64,000 nt of DNA from G963669295 sp963669295 (GTDB lineage: Bacteria; Bacteroidota; Bacteroidia; Flavobacteriales_D; CALLUQ01): assembly GCA_963669295.1 (NCBI GenBank), contig OY769938.1, forward strand, positions 4,526,001 to 4,590,000, written 5' to 3'. Made by a program: the position numbers and the translations under genes. The notes under the pieces were generated by a model. It searched no databases, had not been told where the DNA came from, and saw only the letters and a list, made by a program, of their open reading frames with translations. Within the stretch, counting starts at the first letter, position 1. Every line of letters begins with the position of its first letter. Of the stretch, positions 17,827 through 27,040 are shown piece by piece.

Positions 17827-18666
17827 ATGCTTATAGCACATCAACAGTTCGATCTTTTTGGGTGTAAGATATTTGAGAAAATGCAGGTGAAGTCGCCTTT
17901 TCGAATGCCCGGCCATATGAAGGATAAGGCGTGTTACATGTACCTTATTGAAGGGGATTACCGGCAGTTTTCATCTACACAAGAATACCGGTTAACCAAT
18001 CATGAATCGTTGTTGATGAAATGCGGAAACTACATGTTAAATCTTCCCGGGCCGCCTGCCAATTGCAATGCTTTTTCGGTACACTTTTACCCAGAGGTGT
18101 TGAAGAAGATTTACGAGAATGATTTGCCTTCTTTTTTAATCGATCCGGCTGCCATGACAACGAATAATACTGCGGTGAAGCTCGGGAGTAGTGTGTCGTT
18201 GAAGAGCTATGTGGATAGCATGTTGTTTTATTTCGAAAACCCGGAATTGGTGAATGATGACTTGATTATTCTCAAGCTCAAAGAGATCATCTTGTTGTTG
18301 TCGAGAACAGAAAGTGCACCGCAGGTGTATGAGATTCTTTCCAACCTGTTTACCCCTCAAACCATTCAATTCAAAGAGGTGGTAGAGTCGCATGTTTATT
18401 CCAGCATCAGTTTAGAGGAGTTGGCTGAGTTGACCAATTGCAGCCTTTCTTCTTTCAAAAGGGAGTTTAAACGGTTGTACAATGAAAGTCCGGCTACTTA
18501 CCTACGCAATAAGAAGCTGGAAAAGGCTTGTGAGTTGTTGCGGGTAAGTGAGGAAAGTATCAGTCATATTGCCTACGATTGTGGGTTTTACGATGTAGCG
18601 CACTTTTCGAAAACCTTTAAGTTAAAGTACAACGTTTCTCCGTCATCATATCGGTTAGATGCCTGA
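17827..18666 (+). CDS. AraC-family transcriptional regulator
   Basis: 279 residues. The C-terminal ~100 residues contain the two helix-turn-helix motifs of AraC/XylS proteins ('LEELAELTNCSLSSFKREFK', 'SISHIAYDCGFYDVAHFSKTFK', 'YNVSPSSYR'). The N-terminal ~170 residues are a cupin-like effector domain with a 'GNYMLNLPGPP' stretch rather than a known sugar-binding motif. The ligand is unknown. It is encoded just downstream of the SRPBCC gene, its likely target. Confidence 0.92.
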   Translation: MLIAHQQFDLFGCKIFEKMQVKSPFRMPGHMKDKACYMYLIEGDYRQFSSTQEYRLTNHESLLMKCGNYMLNLPGPPANCNAFSVHFYPEVLKKIYENDLPSFLIDPAAMTTNNTAVKLGSSVSLKSYVDSMLFYFENPELVNDDLIILKLKEIILLLSRTESAPQVYEILSNLFTPQTIQFKEVVESHVYSSISLEELAELTNCSLSSFKREFKRLYNESPATYLRNKKLEKACELLRVSEESISHIAYDCGFYDVAHFSKTFKLKYNVSPSSYRLDA

Positions 18667-18811
18667 TTGCTCGTTAACCTTTTCAAAAAATAGTTTCTTG
18701 TTATCACTGCTGGCAATGTTGTTTCCGGCCTTTACAAAGAGTAATTACTAGCAAGACCATCCGTTCAGTTGTACTGTTGGTAGAGTTTCAGTACAATACC
18801 ATAAAAAAGAA

Positions 18812-18850
18812 CCCGGGTACCAGCTTAATGTATTTTGCCAGGCACCCGGG
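18812..18850. terminator. Weak hairpin between regulator and LamG gene
   Basis: A 7-bp stem CCCGGGT/ACCCGGG with a 25-nt loop lies 9 bp beyond the minus-strand stop codon of the LamG protein gene. An A-rich stretch on its left would read as T-rich on the minus strand, so it may terminate that gene. Confidence 0.4.
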
Positions 18851-18859
18851 ACTTCTTAC

Positions 18860-19573
18860 TTAGAACTGAAACAGGGCCTTAATTTCTTTTTCCGACAATG
18901 CTCGGTTGTATACCAGTACGTCATCAATAGCTCCGGGAAAGAAATAGGCAGCAACAGGAGCAGTGCGCCCAATCACGATATCGGAGTTGATGGTGTTGTA
19001 TACCGGCCCCAGGCTTTTCATCATCACATCCAGTTGACCATTGATGTAAATAGCCATCATGTTGCCATCGTTGGTAGCTACCACATGGTACCAACGACCT
19101 ATTTTTAATCGGGTAGGGGCAATCATGTTTCTCCCGGCATCACCATTGTTGCAGTGAAAGGCAATCTGGTGGCCCTTTTCGTACTTGCCATACTGGCTTC
19201 CAAATACTTCCAGTCCCCATGCTTTGCGGCCGGTTTCTTGCTGGTTGATGATGCGCGCTTGTGTGTGTCCTACTTCCCGGTCGAGCTTGATCCAACAGCT
19301 TACGGTAATTTGTTGCATGCTGAACTGTTCGTTGTTGGGGATACGAATGTAGTCGCGGTTTCCATCAAACCGGTACGCCTGGTTTTCATTCCCAAAACGA
19401 TCTTCCGTTGCTGTGGCACCAATTACTTTACCGTGCAGTTGATGCTGGGTGGCATCGTTGGTATTTTCGGTGAAGGCGTAGTGCGCTACAAGTCCTTGTG
19501 TGGGAATTTTTCCGGGGGTGAAGGCCAACAAAAAGCCGGCAATAAGAATGGTAAGTGGTGCGAGTCCTTTCAT
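18860..19573 (-). CDS. Exported LamG/concanavalin-like jellyroll protein
   Basis: 237 residues with a signal peptide ending 'LAFTPG' (~20). 'GLVAHYAFTENTNDAT', 'YRFDGNRDYIRIPN', 'ITVSCWIKLDR', 'RWYHVVATNDGNMMAIYINGQ' and 'GAIDDVLVYNRALSEKEI' are textbook LamG-like jellyroll motifs, so a carbohydrate- or protein-binding module is likely. It ends right after the jellyroll, without a T9SS tail, so it is probably periplasmic or anchored through partners. A lone gene with no obvious partner. Confidence 0.88.
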   Translation of the reverse strand: MKGLAPLTILIAGFLLAFTPGKIPTQGLVAHYAFTENTNDATQHQLHGKVIGATATEDRFGNENQAYRFDGNRDYIRIPNNEQFSMQQITVSCWIKLDREVGHTQARIINQQETGRKAWGLEVFGSQYGKYEKGHQIAFHCNNGDAGRNMIAPTRLKIGRWYHVVATNDGNMMAIYINGQLDVMMKSLGPVYNTINSDIVIGRTAPVAAYFFPGAIDDVLVYNRALSEKEIKALFQF

Positions 19574-19679
19574 AACAATAGCTTTCCATGAAGTACACGC
19601 TATGTTTAAAAAGGTTCAAAGTTCGCTGCACTGCTGCAAGTCAGCACAACGAACTTATTGATTGGAGAGATTGGGTTGT

Positions 19680-20351
19680 TTAGTTTCTCATCAGTTTCAC
19701 CCATTCGGGCTTGCCGGGGGTGAGGTACTTCACCTTGTTGTTTTGTAAGGTAATTTCTACATCGTGGTTGGCATAGTATACCTGCCTGAACTGGAGGGAC
19801 TGGCCAGGGTATTCTACAAAGTCTTTTCCAAGTTGTTCCATCATCTTTTCAGCACTTACCCCGTGCCATACTTCTTCAATAAAATAAGAGTATTGCTCCC
19901 ACAATGCTTCCAATTGAAACAGCTCATCTACCAACTCGTTGCGCCATACCTCAAAACGTTTGAGCAGGATGGCGTAGTGGTGCCACCGCGAATGTCCGTA
20001 GGTGAATTTTACGTCGATGGTAACCCGCACGTTGGAAAAGGCGGCTACCTCTACCTCAATGGCATTGACCGGGTCGAGTGCAAAAGCGGGCATTTCATTG
20101 AAGCGTTCCTTGTAGGTATCGTGATGCTGTGCCATCCATTTGTCGCGCATGGCTTCTACTTCCTGTTCAATGGCAGGTGTAAGCTTACTGGTTGATTGCT
20201 GAAAGATGCTATCGGCATGTTCATATACTTCTACCGGTTCCACATTGTTGGTATCCGTATGTTGGCCGATGTTTACCGGAACAAACCAGGCTTCTTGCGC
20301 ATTGCTGTGTATGGCAGTCATTGCAATTAGGGCTATGATTAGTTGTTTCAT
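19680..20351 (-). CDS. Exported hypothetical protein
   Basis: 223 residues from the ATG at 20351, which begins a signal peptide ending 'IHSNAQ' (~19); the longer reading to 20378 adds nine residues. The mature protein has 'MRDKWMAQHHDTYKERF' and a Phe/Tyr-rich alpha/beta region with no family motif. First of three consecutive minus-strand exported proteins of unknown function (19.7-21.7 kb). The next one is 51 bp upstream. Confidence 0.72.
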   Translation of the reverse strand: MKQLIIALIAMTAIHSNAQEAWFVPVNIGQHTDTNNVEPVEVYEHADSIFQQSTSKLTPAIEQEVEAMRDKWMAQHHDTYKERFNEMPAFALDPVNAIEVEVAAFSNVRVTIDVKFTYGHSRWHHYAILLKRFEVWRNELVDELFQLEALWEQYSYFIEEVWHGVSAEKMMEQLGKDFVEYPGQSLQFRQVYYANHDVEITLQNNKVKYLTPGKPEWVKLMRN

Positions 20352-20402
20352 TTTCGGATGCTTTACTGGTATAACCACAAGCGTTGAAAAAGATACATCG
20401 AG

Positions 20403-20930
20403 TTACAATTCTACATAGCCGTGTACCAAACACGTTACCACAGCGCTTTCAATAAATAAATCTTCTCCCGCTGTTCGTTGCACATGTTGGCTGGTTAATT
20501 CAAGGTAGTAGGCATGCACTTCTTCGCTGTAGCGCCCATACGATAACCGAAGTTTGTAGTGCTTCACGTAAGGGTTGGCTGGTTGCTGGGGCAATGGGGA
20601 GATGGCATGAACGGCCAGCACCTTTCCTTCAAACTGCAATTGTTGTTGCATGCGCTTGTTGAGCGCACAACACACATCGTTGGTGAGCAAGTTGCCATTC
20701 AGCTTTCCGGTAGAAAGCAGTTGCATGAGTACATTGCGATGGCGCTCTTCAAACAACCTCAAGTATACCCGTGTGCTGTCGAACTCTACATGTTCAGTGG
20801 TGTTTTCCCAACCTTGCGTTGGGGTGCCGTTATAGGGAAGAACAGGTTGGCACTTTTTGGTGTCGAAGTGTTGTTGCGCCATGCCTGTCAACATTATACT
20901 CCATAGGGTGATGGTCCATGCAATTTTCAT
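20403..20930 (-). CDS. Exported hypothetical protein
   Basis: 175 residues with a signal peptide ending 'LTGMAQQ' (~19). The mature part contains 'LMQLLSTGKLNGNLLTNDVCCALNKRMQQQ' (quoted in two halves: LMQLLSTGKLNG, NLLTNDVCCALNKR) and two adjacent Cys. No family was recognised. It is the middle member of a three-gene minus-strand run of small exported proteins. Confidence 0.7.
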   Translation of the reverse strand: MKIAWTITLWSIMLTGMAQQHFDTKKCQPVLPYNGTPTQGWENTTEHVEFDSTRVYLRLFEERHRNVLMQLLSTGKLNGNLLTNDVCCALNKRMQQQLQFEGKVLAVHAISPLPQQPANPYVKHYKLRLSYGRYSEEVHAYYLELTSQHVQRTAGEDLFIESAVVTCLVHGYVEL

Positions 20931-20976
20931 CTCAACAATTTCTAAGCATAACTTGAACTTAGAGGAAAGATACCAT

Positions 20977-21735
20977 TTAATTGTTGAGCCACCCTAAAAT
21001 GGCAAACCGTTGATGAGGAATGCTCAGCCACCTTTTGGTATAGGCATTCCAGATGGTGAGGTTATTCGATTGTACTGCCACCATGTTGTGGGTTGTTTTT
21101 ACTGTATTAAAGCCAAATGCACCAATCAATTGATGGTGATAATACAAAGAGTCGCTTACATCAAACCAATGGTCTTGTTGCTGCGACCAACCACCGCTGC
21201 GCGGTTGGAGTGCAAGAAGTCGGTTCCAGTTGTGCTGCCAGCTAAAGCCATGACCACTGGTGCGTAGTCCGATGGTATTTTTTAATGACCAGGGGAGTAA
21301 AATTTGTTTGGTGTCTCTCAGATGGGTAAAGGTGTTATGCGTTAAGCTGTACGCGTACACTGCTTTGGAGTCGTTGCCTTTTTCCTTGTGGTTGCGATAG
21401 TAAAAAAGGCTGTCGTTATGCACATAAGAGAGCCGATATTCGACATCTATTTCTACTACCAATTTACCTTTATTGAGGTCGAGCACTGCGCCATTATCGG
21501 CAATTACGTAATGTTTATACAAGGTGCAGTTATTGTTGTAATACCGATCGGTTTGAGTAAGGGAATCTATCAATACGCTAGTGCTCATCAGTTTTCCCTC
21601 TTTGAAATGATACCCGAGTATAGCACCTTCAGAATTGAGGTTGGGTTGGTTGATGTTGGCCACAAACACTACAAGTGTTTGCGATTGCCCCCAAAAGGGG
21701 AACAGTAAGAGGGTGATGAACAGTAGTTGGCGCAT
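20977..21735 (-). CDS. Exported hypothetical protein, beta-propeller-like
   Basis: 252 residues with a signal peptide ending 'FPFWGQSQ' (~20). Repeating Tyr/Asn-rich strands ('DRYYNNNCTLYKHYVIADNG', 'DSLFYYRNHKEKG', 'DSLYYHHQLIGAFGF') suggest a small all-beta, perhaps propeller-like, protein. It is the first gene of the run by transcription, separated from the next by 46 bp. No function inferable. Confidence 0.7.
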   Translation of the reverse strand: MRQLLFITLLLFPFWGQSQTLVVFVANINQPNLNSEGAILGYHFKEGKLMSTSVLIDSLTQTDRYYNNNCTLYKHYVIADNGAVLDLNKGKLVVEIDVEYRLSYVHNDSLFYYRNHKEKGNDSKAVYAYSLTHNTFTHLRDTKQILLPWSLKNTIGLRTSGHGFSWQHNWNRLLALQPRSGGWSQQQDHWFDVSDSLYYHHQLIGAFGFNTVKTTHNMVAVQSNNLTIWNAYTKRWLSIPHQRFAILGWLNN

Positions 21736-22127
21736 TGTTTTTATTTGCTGTACACCTCATTTGCCATTTGGTTCATCAATGCATAGGGCTTTTGTCAATA
21801 ACTTTACCCCATTCGTTAATAACTCTTGTTCAAGGGGTTCGGCACTTTTTCTACATTTGCCATCGAACTTACAAACTCGGCCACTTTCTGCAACATGAGA
21901 AATTAAGTGGTGCATACAACAACAACTCTCCATCTACAGCACCTCCTTTTGAGGAGGACGGGGAATTACACGCTTCATTTTTTTACAGGTATCGCTCCAT
22001 TCATCACTCGAAATGATGGATTGGCATCTGGTGCTATGCTATTCGAAAAAAAGCAGCTGACCTTTTGCCTTGTTGGTGCATCTATACTATTGAACAACTA
22101 TTATTCACCATACACAATTACCGCTTC
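21736..22127. other. 392-bp intergenic region between divergent genes
   Basis: This lies between the start of the minus-strand exported protein and the start of pyruvate carboxylase, so it should hold both promoters. I see no clear Bacteroidota -33/-7 pair that I would stake a call on, no riboswitch and no terminator. A short dyad CCTCC/GGAGG sits near 21945. Confidence 0.5.
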
Positions 22128-25100
22128 ATGAAAATCAAAAAAGTGTTAGTCGCCAACCGAGGTGAAATTGCCATTCGAGTGTTTCGCGCCTGTTCGGAGC
22201 TTAACTTAAAAACAGTAGGGGTATACACCTACGAAGACCGTTATTCGCAACACCGCTACAAGGCCGATGAGGCCTATCAGATAGGGGCGAATGATCAGCC
22301 ATTAAAACCCTACCTCGACATTGATGAAATCATTAATGTAGCGAAAGAGAAAGCTGTGGATGCCATCCATCCCGGGTATGGCTTTTTATCGGAAAACACC
22401 ACGTTTGCCAGCAAGTGTCGCGACCATGGCATCATCTTTATTGGTCCCGATCCGGAGGTGATGGCAGCGTTGGGCGATAAGATTGCAGCCAAGAAGGTGG
22501 CACAGCAATGTGGTGTGCCTATTATTGAAAGCAGCAAGAAACAGTTGACCAGCTTTAAAGTGGCATTGGGCGAAGCACAACGCATTGGTTATCCGGTAAT
22601 GTTGAAGGCTGCAGCTGGTGGTGGCGGTAGAGGCATGCGGGTGATTCGAAGCGACGAGGAATTGGAGAAAGCATTCAACGAAGCACGTCGCGAAGCCCTC
22701 AATGCTTTTGGCGACGACACCATGTTCATCGAAAAGTTTGTAGAGGAACCCAAGCACATTGAAATACAAATTGTGGCCGATCGCCATGGTAATATTGTAC
22801 ACCTCTTCGAACGCGATTGTTCGGTGCAACGTCGTTATCAAAAGGTGGTAGAAGTGGCTCCCTCACTGGGACTGGATGAAGCGGTAAAGCAAAAGTTGTA
22901 CGACTATGCGATAAGTATTACCAAAGCGGTGAACTACAACAATGTGGGTACGGTAGAGTTTCTGCTCGACCGGGCCAACAACATCTACTTCATAGAGGTG
23001 AACCCACGCATTCAGGTAGAACACACCGTAACGGAAATGGTAACGGGCATCGACCTTATTAAAGCACAAATATTCATTGCTGGCGGGTACAAGCTGTCCG
23101 ATCAGCAAATAAAAATTCCCGACCAGGCATCGATTACCACTACCGGTTATGCCATGCAGTGCCGCATCACTACCGAAGACCCTGAAAACGACTTCCAGCC
23201 CGACTATGGCACTATTGTTACCTACCGCAGTGCAGCAGGTTTTGGGGTGCGTTTGGATGTGGGTAGTGTGTACCAGGGGGCTACAGTAAGTCCATTTTTC
23301 GATTCCATGCTGGTAAAGGTATCGGCGCAATCGCGTACGCTCGATGGGGCATGTAGAAGAATGAGTAGGGCATTGCGTGAATTTCGTATTCGCGGGGTAA
23401 AAACCAACATCCAGTTTTTGCAAAACATCATTCAGCACGATGTGTTTAAAAACGGTGAGGCCACCGTTAACTTTGTGCATAGCCATAAAGAACTGTTCAA
23501 GCTCAACAAGCAGCTCGACCGGGCTACGAAGATTGTTTCGTACCTGGGCGATACCATTGTAAATGGCAATCCTGATGTGAAAACCATTGATAAAGGGCGC
23601 ACTTTTACTGCCCCTATAGTGCCGGCTTTTGATCGGTATTCCGACTACCCGAAAGGCACCAAAGACTTGCTGACGGAGTTGGGACCGGATGGGTTTTCTA
23701 AATGGTTGAAAAAGCAAAAGAAAATTCAATATACCGATACCACTATGCGCGATGCGCACCAGTCGTTGTTGGCCACCCGCATGCGTACTTACGATATGCT
23801 AAAGGTAGCGGAAGGGTACGCCAAAACACACCCTCAACTGTTCAGCATGGAGGTGTGGGGCGGTGCTACATTTGATGTGTGCATGCGTTTCTTGTACGAA
23901 AATCCGTGGAAGCGTTTGGCCGATTTAAGGGCTGCCATGCCCAATGTGCTGCTGCAAATGTTGATTCGCGGAGCCAATGGGGTAGGGTATTCGGCCTATC
24001 CCGATAATTTGGTGGAATCGTTTGTAGAAAAATCGTGGGAAACGGGGGTAGATGTATTCCGCATCTTCGATTCGTTGAACTGGATGAAGAACATTGAGCC
24101 ATGCATTAACTATGTACGCAAACGCACTGGTGGACTGGCCGAAGCAGCCATTTGTTATACCGGTGATATTCTCGACCCAAAGAAGACCAAGTATACGCTG
24201 GATTACTATTTGAAGTTGGCGAAGCAAATTGAAGATGCCGGGGCACACATACTGGCCATCAAAGACATGGCCGGGCTGTTGAAGCCGCTGGCCGCCAAAG
24301 AACTGGTAAAAGGCCTGCGCGCCACTATCGACATTCCTATTCATTTGCACACGCACGATACTTCGGCATTACAGCCTGCTACCTACCTCATGGCCATTGA
24401 TGCAGGGGTAGATGTGGTAGATGTGGCGTTGGGTGGCATTTCGGGGTTAACCTCGCAACCCAACTTCAACTCCATTGTAGAGATGATGCGTTTCCACAAG
24501 CGAGAGCATGCATTCGACATCGATTCGTTGAATCAGTATTCTAACTATTGGGAGGCGGTACGCGAGTATTACTACCCTTTTGAGTCGGGATTGAAAGCCA
24601 GTACGGCAGAGGTGTTTCACCACGAAATTCCGGGTGGACAGTATTCCAACCTTAAACCGCAAGCCATTGCATTGGGGCTGGGCGATCAGTTTGAGGACAT
24701 CAAGCAAATGTATGCCGATGTGAATGCGCTGTTTGGCGATTTGGTGAAAGTAACTCCGAGCTCGAAAGTGGTGGGCGACATGGCGCAGTTCTTAGTGTCG
24801 AACGGCTATACCATTGAAGATGTGTTGGAGCGTGGCGATGCCATTTCGTTTCCCGAATCGGTGCAATCGTTTTTCCGTGGCGACCTGGGACAGCCTGTAG
24901 GAGGGTTTCCTAAAAAGCTGCAAAAGATCATTTTGAAAGACAAGAAACCCTATACCAATCGTCCTAACGCTCATTTAGAACCCATTGATTTGGAGGGGGA
25001 GTTTGCGGCATTCTTGAAGAAATTCCAACCCAAGTTCGACCGGGAGTTGGTGTATACCGATTTCTTATCGTACAAGCTCTACCCAAAAGTATACGAAGCA

Positions 25101-25583
25101 GCTTACGAAAAACACTTGATGTATGGCGACATTTCTAAGCTGCCCACAAAGAACTTTTTCTTTGGCATGGAAGAGCAGGAAGAAACCATCATTGAAATTG
25201 CTCCCGGCAAGTCGATCATTGTGAAGCTGCTGTCGATAGGCCCGGCCAATGCCGATGGCATGCGCACCATTTTCTTTAAAGTAAATGGGCAAACGCGAAA
25301 CATTGAGGTGCAAGATCGTTCGCTGAAAGTGGAAAAGGTGGAAAACCTCAAGGCCGATGCGGCCAATCCTCAGCAGGTAGGGGCACCGTTGCAAGGGTTG
25401 TTATCGAAAGTATTTGTGAAGAAAGGGCAGGAGGTAAAGAAAAACGAGCCTTTGTTTGTAATTGAAGCAATGAAAATGGAAACCACCATTACGGCCACCG
25501 AAGCAAGTACCATAAAAGCCATCAATTTAAAGGAAGGCACCATGGTAAATGCGGAGGATTTAGTGGTGACGTTGGGGTTGTAG
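22128..25583 (+). CDS. pyc: Pyruvate carboxylase
   Basis: 1151 residues from the ATG at 22128 (MKIKKVLVANRGEIAIRV); the longer frame to 22065 lacks this conserved start. The N-terminal biotin carboxylase domain has the ATP-grasp glycine loop 'KAAAGGGGRGMRV' and 'EVNPRIQVEHTVTE'. A central carboxyltransferase domain follows from ~540 ('YTDTTMRDAHQSLLATRMR', 'DVFRIFDSLNWM', 'HLHTHDTS'). The C-terminal biotinyl domain has 'VIEAMKMETT' with the biotinylated Lys at ~1116. The single-chain form converts pyruvate, bicarbonate and ATP to oxaloacetate for anaplerosis. Full length; all domains present. Isolated gene, followed by a repeat island. Confidence 0.97.
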   Translation: MKIKKVLVANRGEIAIRVFRACSELNLKTVGVYTYEDRYSQHRYKADEAYQIGANDQPLKPYLDIDEIINVAKEKAVDAIHPGYGFLSENTTFASKCRDHGIIFIGPDPEVMAALGDKIAAKKVAQQCGVPIIESSKKQLTSFKVALGEAQRIGYPVMLKAAAGGGGRGMRVIRSDEELEKAFNEARREALNAFGDDTMFIEKFVEEPKHIEIQIVADRHGNIVHLFERDCSVQRRYQKVVEVAPSLGLDEAVKQKLYDYAISITKAVNYNNVGTVEFLLDRANNIYFIEVNPRIQVEHTVTEMVTGIDLIKAQIFIAGGYKLSDQQIKIPDQASITTTGYAMQCRITTEDPENDFQPDYGTIVTYRSAAGFGVRLDVGSVYQGATVSPFFDSMLVKVSAQSRTLDGACRRMSRALREFRIRGVKTNIQFLQNIIQHDVFKNGEATVNFVHSHKELFKLNKQLDRATKIVSYLGDTIVNGNPDVKTIDKGRTFTAPIVPAFDRYSDYPKGTKDLLTELGPDGFSKWLKKQKKIQYTDTTMRDAHQSLLATRMRTYDMLKVAEGYAKTHPQLFSMEVWGGATFDVCMRFLYENPWKRLADLRAAMPNVLLQMLIRGANGVGYSAYPDNLVESFVEKSWETGVDVFRIFDSLNWMKNIEPCINYVRKRTGGLAEAAICYTGDILDPKKTKYTLDYYLKLAKQIEDAGAHILAIKDMAGLLKPLAAKELVKGLRATIDIPIHLHTHDTSALQPATYLMAIDAGVDVVDVALGGISGLTSQPNFNSIVEMMRFHKREHAFDIDSLNQYSNYWEAVREYYYPFESGLKASTAEVFHHEIPGGQYSNLKPQAIALGLGDQFEDIKQMYADVNALFGDLVKVTPSSKVVGDMAQFLVSNGYTIEDVLERGDAISFPESVQSFFRGDLGQPVGGFPKKLQKIILKDKKPYTNRPNAHLEPIDLEGEFAAFLKKFQPKFDRELVYTDFLSYKLYPKVYEAAYEKHLMYGDISKLPTKNFFFGMEEQEETIIEIAPGKSIIVKLLSIGPANADGMRTIFFKVNGQTRNIEVQDRSLKVEKVENLKADAANPQQVGAPLQGLLSKVFVKKGQEVKKNEPLFVIEAMKMETTITATEASTIKAINLKEGTMVNAEDLVVTLGL

Positions 25584-25584
25584 A

Positions 25585-25752
25585 GAGTATGTAGGAGGAA
25601 GTATGCAGGAGGAAGTATATAGGAGGGAGTATGCAGGAGAGAGTATGCAGGAGGAAGTATATAGGAGGAAGTATGTAGGAGAGAGTATGTAGGAGGAAGT
25701 ATGCAGGAGTGAGTATGTAGGAAGAAGTATGAAGGAGAGAGTATGCAGGAGG
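25585..25752. repeat. Tandem repeat, 12 copies of 14 bp
   Basis: Twelve contiguous copies of a 14-bp unit of consensus RAGTATGNAGGAGR, in exact 14-bp phase with only substitutions between copies (GCA, GTA, ATA or GAA at the variable site). It begins two bases after the stop codon of pyruvate carboxylase. A VNTR-like array; copy number probably varies between strains. Confidence 0.97.
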
Positions 25753-25816
25753 ATGCTAAACGGTATACCGATCATAAAGACTGTTATTACGAGAAACTCC
25801 GAAGTGTTTGAGTGTT

Positions 25817-25878
25817 CCTGCCCAGTGTTTGAGTGTCCGCCTCAGGCGGATTGTATCCCTGCCAGTGTCTGAGTGATT
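25817..25878. repeat. Dispersed repeat element, copy 1
   Basis: Contains CCTGCCCAGTGTTTGAGTG (25817), a small hairpin TCCGCC-TCA-GGCGGA (25836-25850), and a 26-bp stretch (25853-25878) starting GTATCCCTGCC and ending GTCTGAGTGATT. The 26-bp stretch recurs as its reverse complement, with one extra base, at 31711-31737. REP/MITE-like. Confidence 0.85.
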
Positions 25879-26127
25879 GTCGCAACGTAGTATAGACAAT
25901 AGTATCGAAGACCGGCAGGCGGGGAAGATGGAGGGAGGACGAAGTAAGCTCTAGAGGTGCCTTTGCTGCTGATAAAGGAATGTATGTTCCCTCAACCCAC
26001 CTCATGTTGACAGGCAGGCTAAGGAGGATTCCTATTACAACCTATATGGGCAACGGAGCATAAAAACAGCATCAACACTAAAGGTTCACCCATTGGAAGT
26101 TGTAGTGTGCCCTGTTGAATGTTGCAC

Positions 26128-26193
26128 CGCTAACTCCTGAAATTTCAACCCCTAACCCCTGAAATTTCAACCCTTACCCCTTGAACTTTCAAG
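26128..26193. repeat. 22-bp tandem repeat, block 1 (3 units)
   Basis: Three contiguous 22-bp units (26128, 26150, 26172). Each has a C-rich left part and a near-palindromic right part such as TGAAATTTCA or TGAACTTTCA, ending AAC or AAG. Same family as blocks 2 and 3. Confidence 0.92.
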
Positions 26194-26279
26194 GGGTATC
26201 CCTTCGGTTGATGGGGGGAAGGTGTAAAGGAGCAAGGGAGGGGGATGGAACGAGCAGTACTGAGGGATGGTTGTGGCAC

Positions 26280-26389
26280 TGGTACCCCCTGAAAGGCCAA
26301 CCTTTACCCCTTGAGCTTTCAACCTTTACCCCTTGAAATTTCAACTCCTGCCCCTTCAACTTTCAACCCTCCCCCCTTCCATGTTGAAG
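26280..26389. repeat. 22-bp tandem repeat, block 2 (5 units)
   Basis: Five contiguous 22-bp units (26280, 26302, 26324, 26346, 26368), best matching a unit starting CTTTACCCCTTG and ending TTTCAAC. The last unit is degenerate and reads into an inverted GTTGAAGGGGGGAGG. Confidence 0.9.
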
Positions 26390-26453
26390 GGGGGAGGCAC
26401 GACGGTTGAACCTATAGGGGTGCACTTCAACAGGTATACCATCAAGCGTTAAC

Positions 26454-26519
26454 CTTTACCCCCTGAAATTTCAACCTTTACCCCCTGAACGTTCAACCTT
26501 TACCCCTTAACCCTTCAAC
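26454..26519. repeat. 22-bp tandem repeat, block 3 (3 units)
   Basis: Three contiguous units (26454, 26476, 26498) starting CTTTACCCC. The centres TGAAATTTCA and TGAACGTTCA are both perfect palindromes of different sequence, so the symmetry rather than the exact bases appears to be kept. Confidence 0.92.
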
Positions 26520-26704
26520 TGTTTTCAGTGAAGTGATCGTGATTGTATCCTGGCCTATCCTCCTACAATATTGAGGTAGCGCCAATACGAGCTGCACATT
26601 ACCCATCTGTCCACATCACCTTTCATGGGGCATTACCATTGGATTCCTGTAGGAGGGTAATTCAACAAAGCATGGGAATGTAAAACGGTAAAACAGTACT
26701 CAAA

Positions 26705-26850
26705 ACAAGTGCAACGTTGCGCTTGTATAAGTTCAACGTTGAGCATCCTAAAGCAAAATTGCAGCTCCGAAGGGTAATGTTGAGGATAAGGAAGGTGAAT
26801 TTCCACGTTATCGTACGTTAAATTTGAGCTTATACAAGCTCAAATTTGAG
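26705..26850. repeat. Two related hairpins of different sequence
   Basis: Hairpin A (~26711-26742) reads CAACGTTG, CGCTT, loop GTAT, AAGTT, CAACGTTG. Hairpin B (26820-26847) is a perfect 12-bp stem AAATTTGAGCTT, loop ATAC, AAGCTCAAATTT. Both share the CTT-loop-AAG centre, but the arms have changed together. Confidence 0.75.
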
Positions 26851-27040
26851 AAACCACAAGGTAAATGTTGCCCTTCAGCACCACAGCATTGCGCTTGCTG
26901 AAGCTGGGCATTGGGCTAAAATTCGTGTAGATTCCGGTGATTTTGGTGTGGGAAGTGGAGGAGAAGAGCTGGTATGCATGGAGTAATGTTTTGTTTCTCC
27001 ATCCATGAATAATTGCTTACTTTGCTTGTAAAGCCATGGC

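Larger units (their letters stand above)
25584..27040. other. 1.46-kb gene-free repeat island
   Basis: No ORF here has coding character. The interval holds, in order: a 14-bp tandem repeat (25585-25752); segments shared with the 31.4-31.7 kb intergenic region; three blocks of a 22-bp repeat (26128-26519); and two related hairpins (~26705-26850). Unusually large for this gene-dense window, and composed of at least four repeat classes. Confidence 0.85.

Noticed and set aside
22863..23759. 298-residue minus-strand ORF inside pyruvate carboxylase
   Set aside because: Antisense shadow of the carboxylase frame, which has full conserved motifs throughout.
25560..25775. 71-residue minus-strand ORF over the 14-bp repeat
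   Set aside because: It is the repeat read in frame (Leu/Ser/Tyr/Pro pattern), with no start context; a by-product of the array.
26128..26519. CRISPR array
   Set aside because: The 22-bp units are contiguous with no unique spacers, vary between copies, and no cas gene is present.
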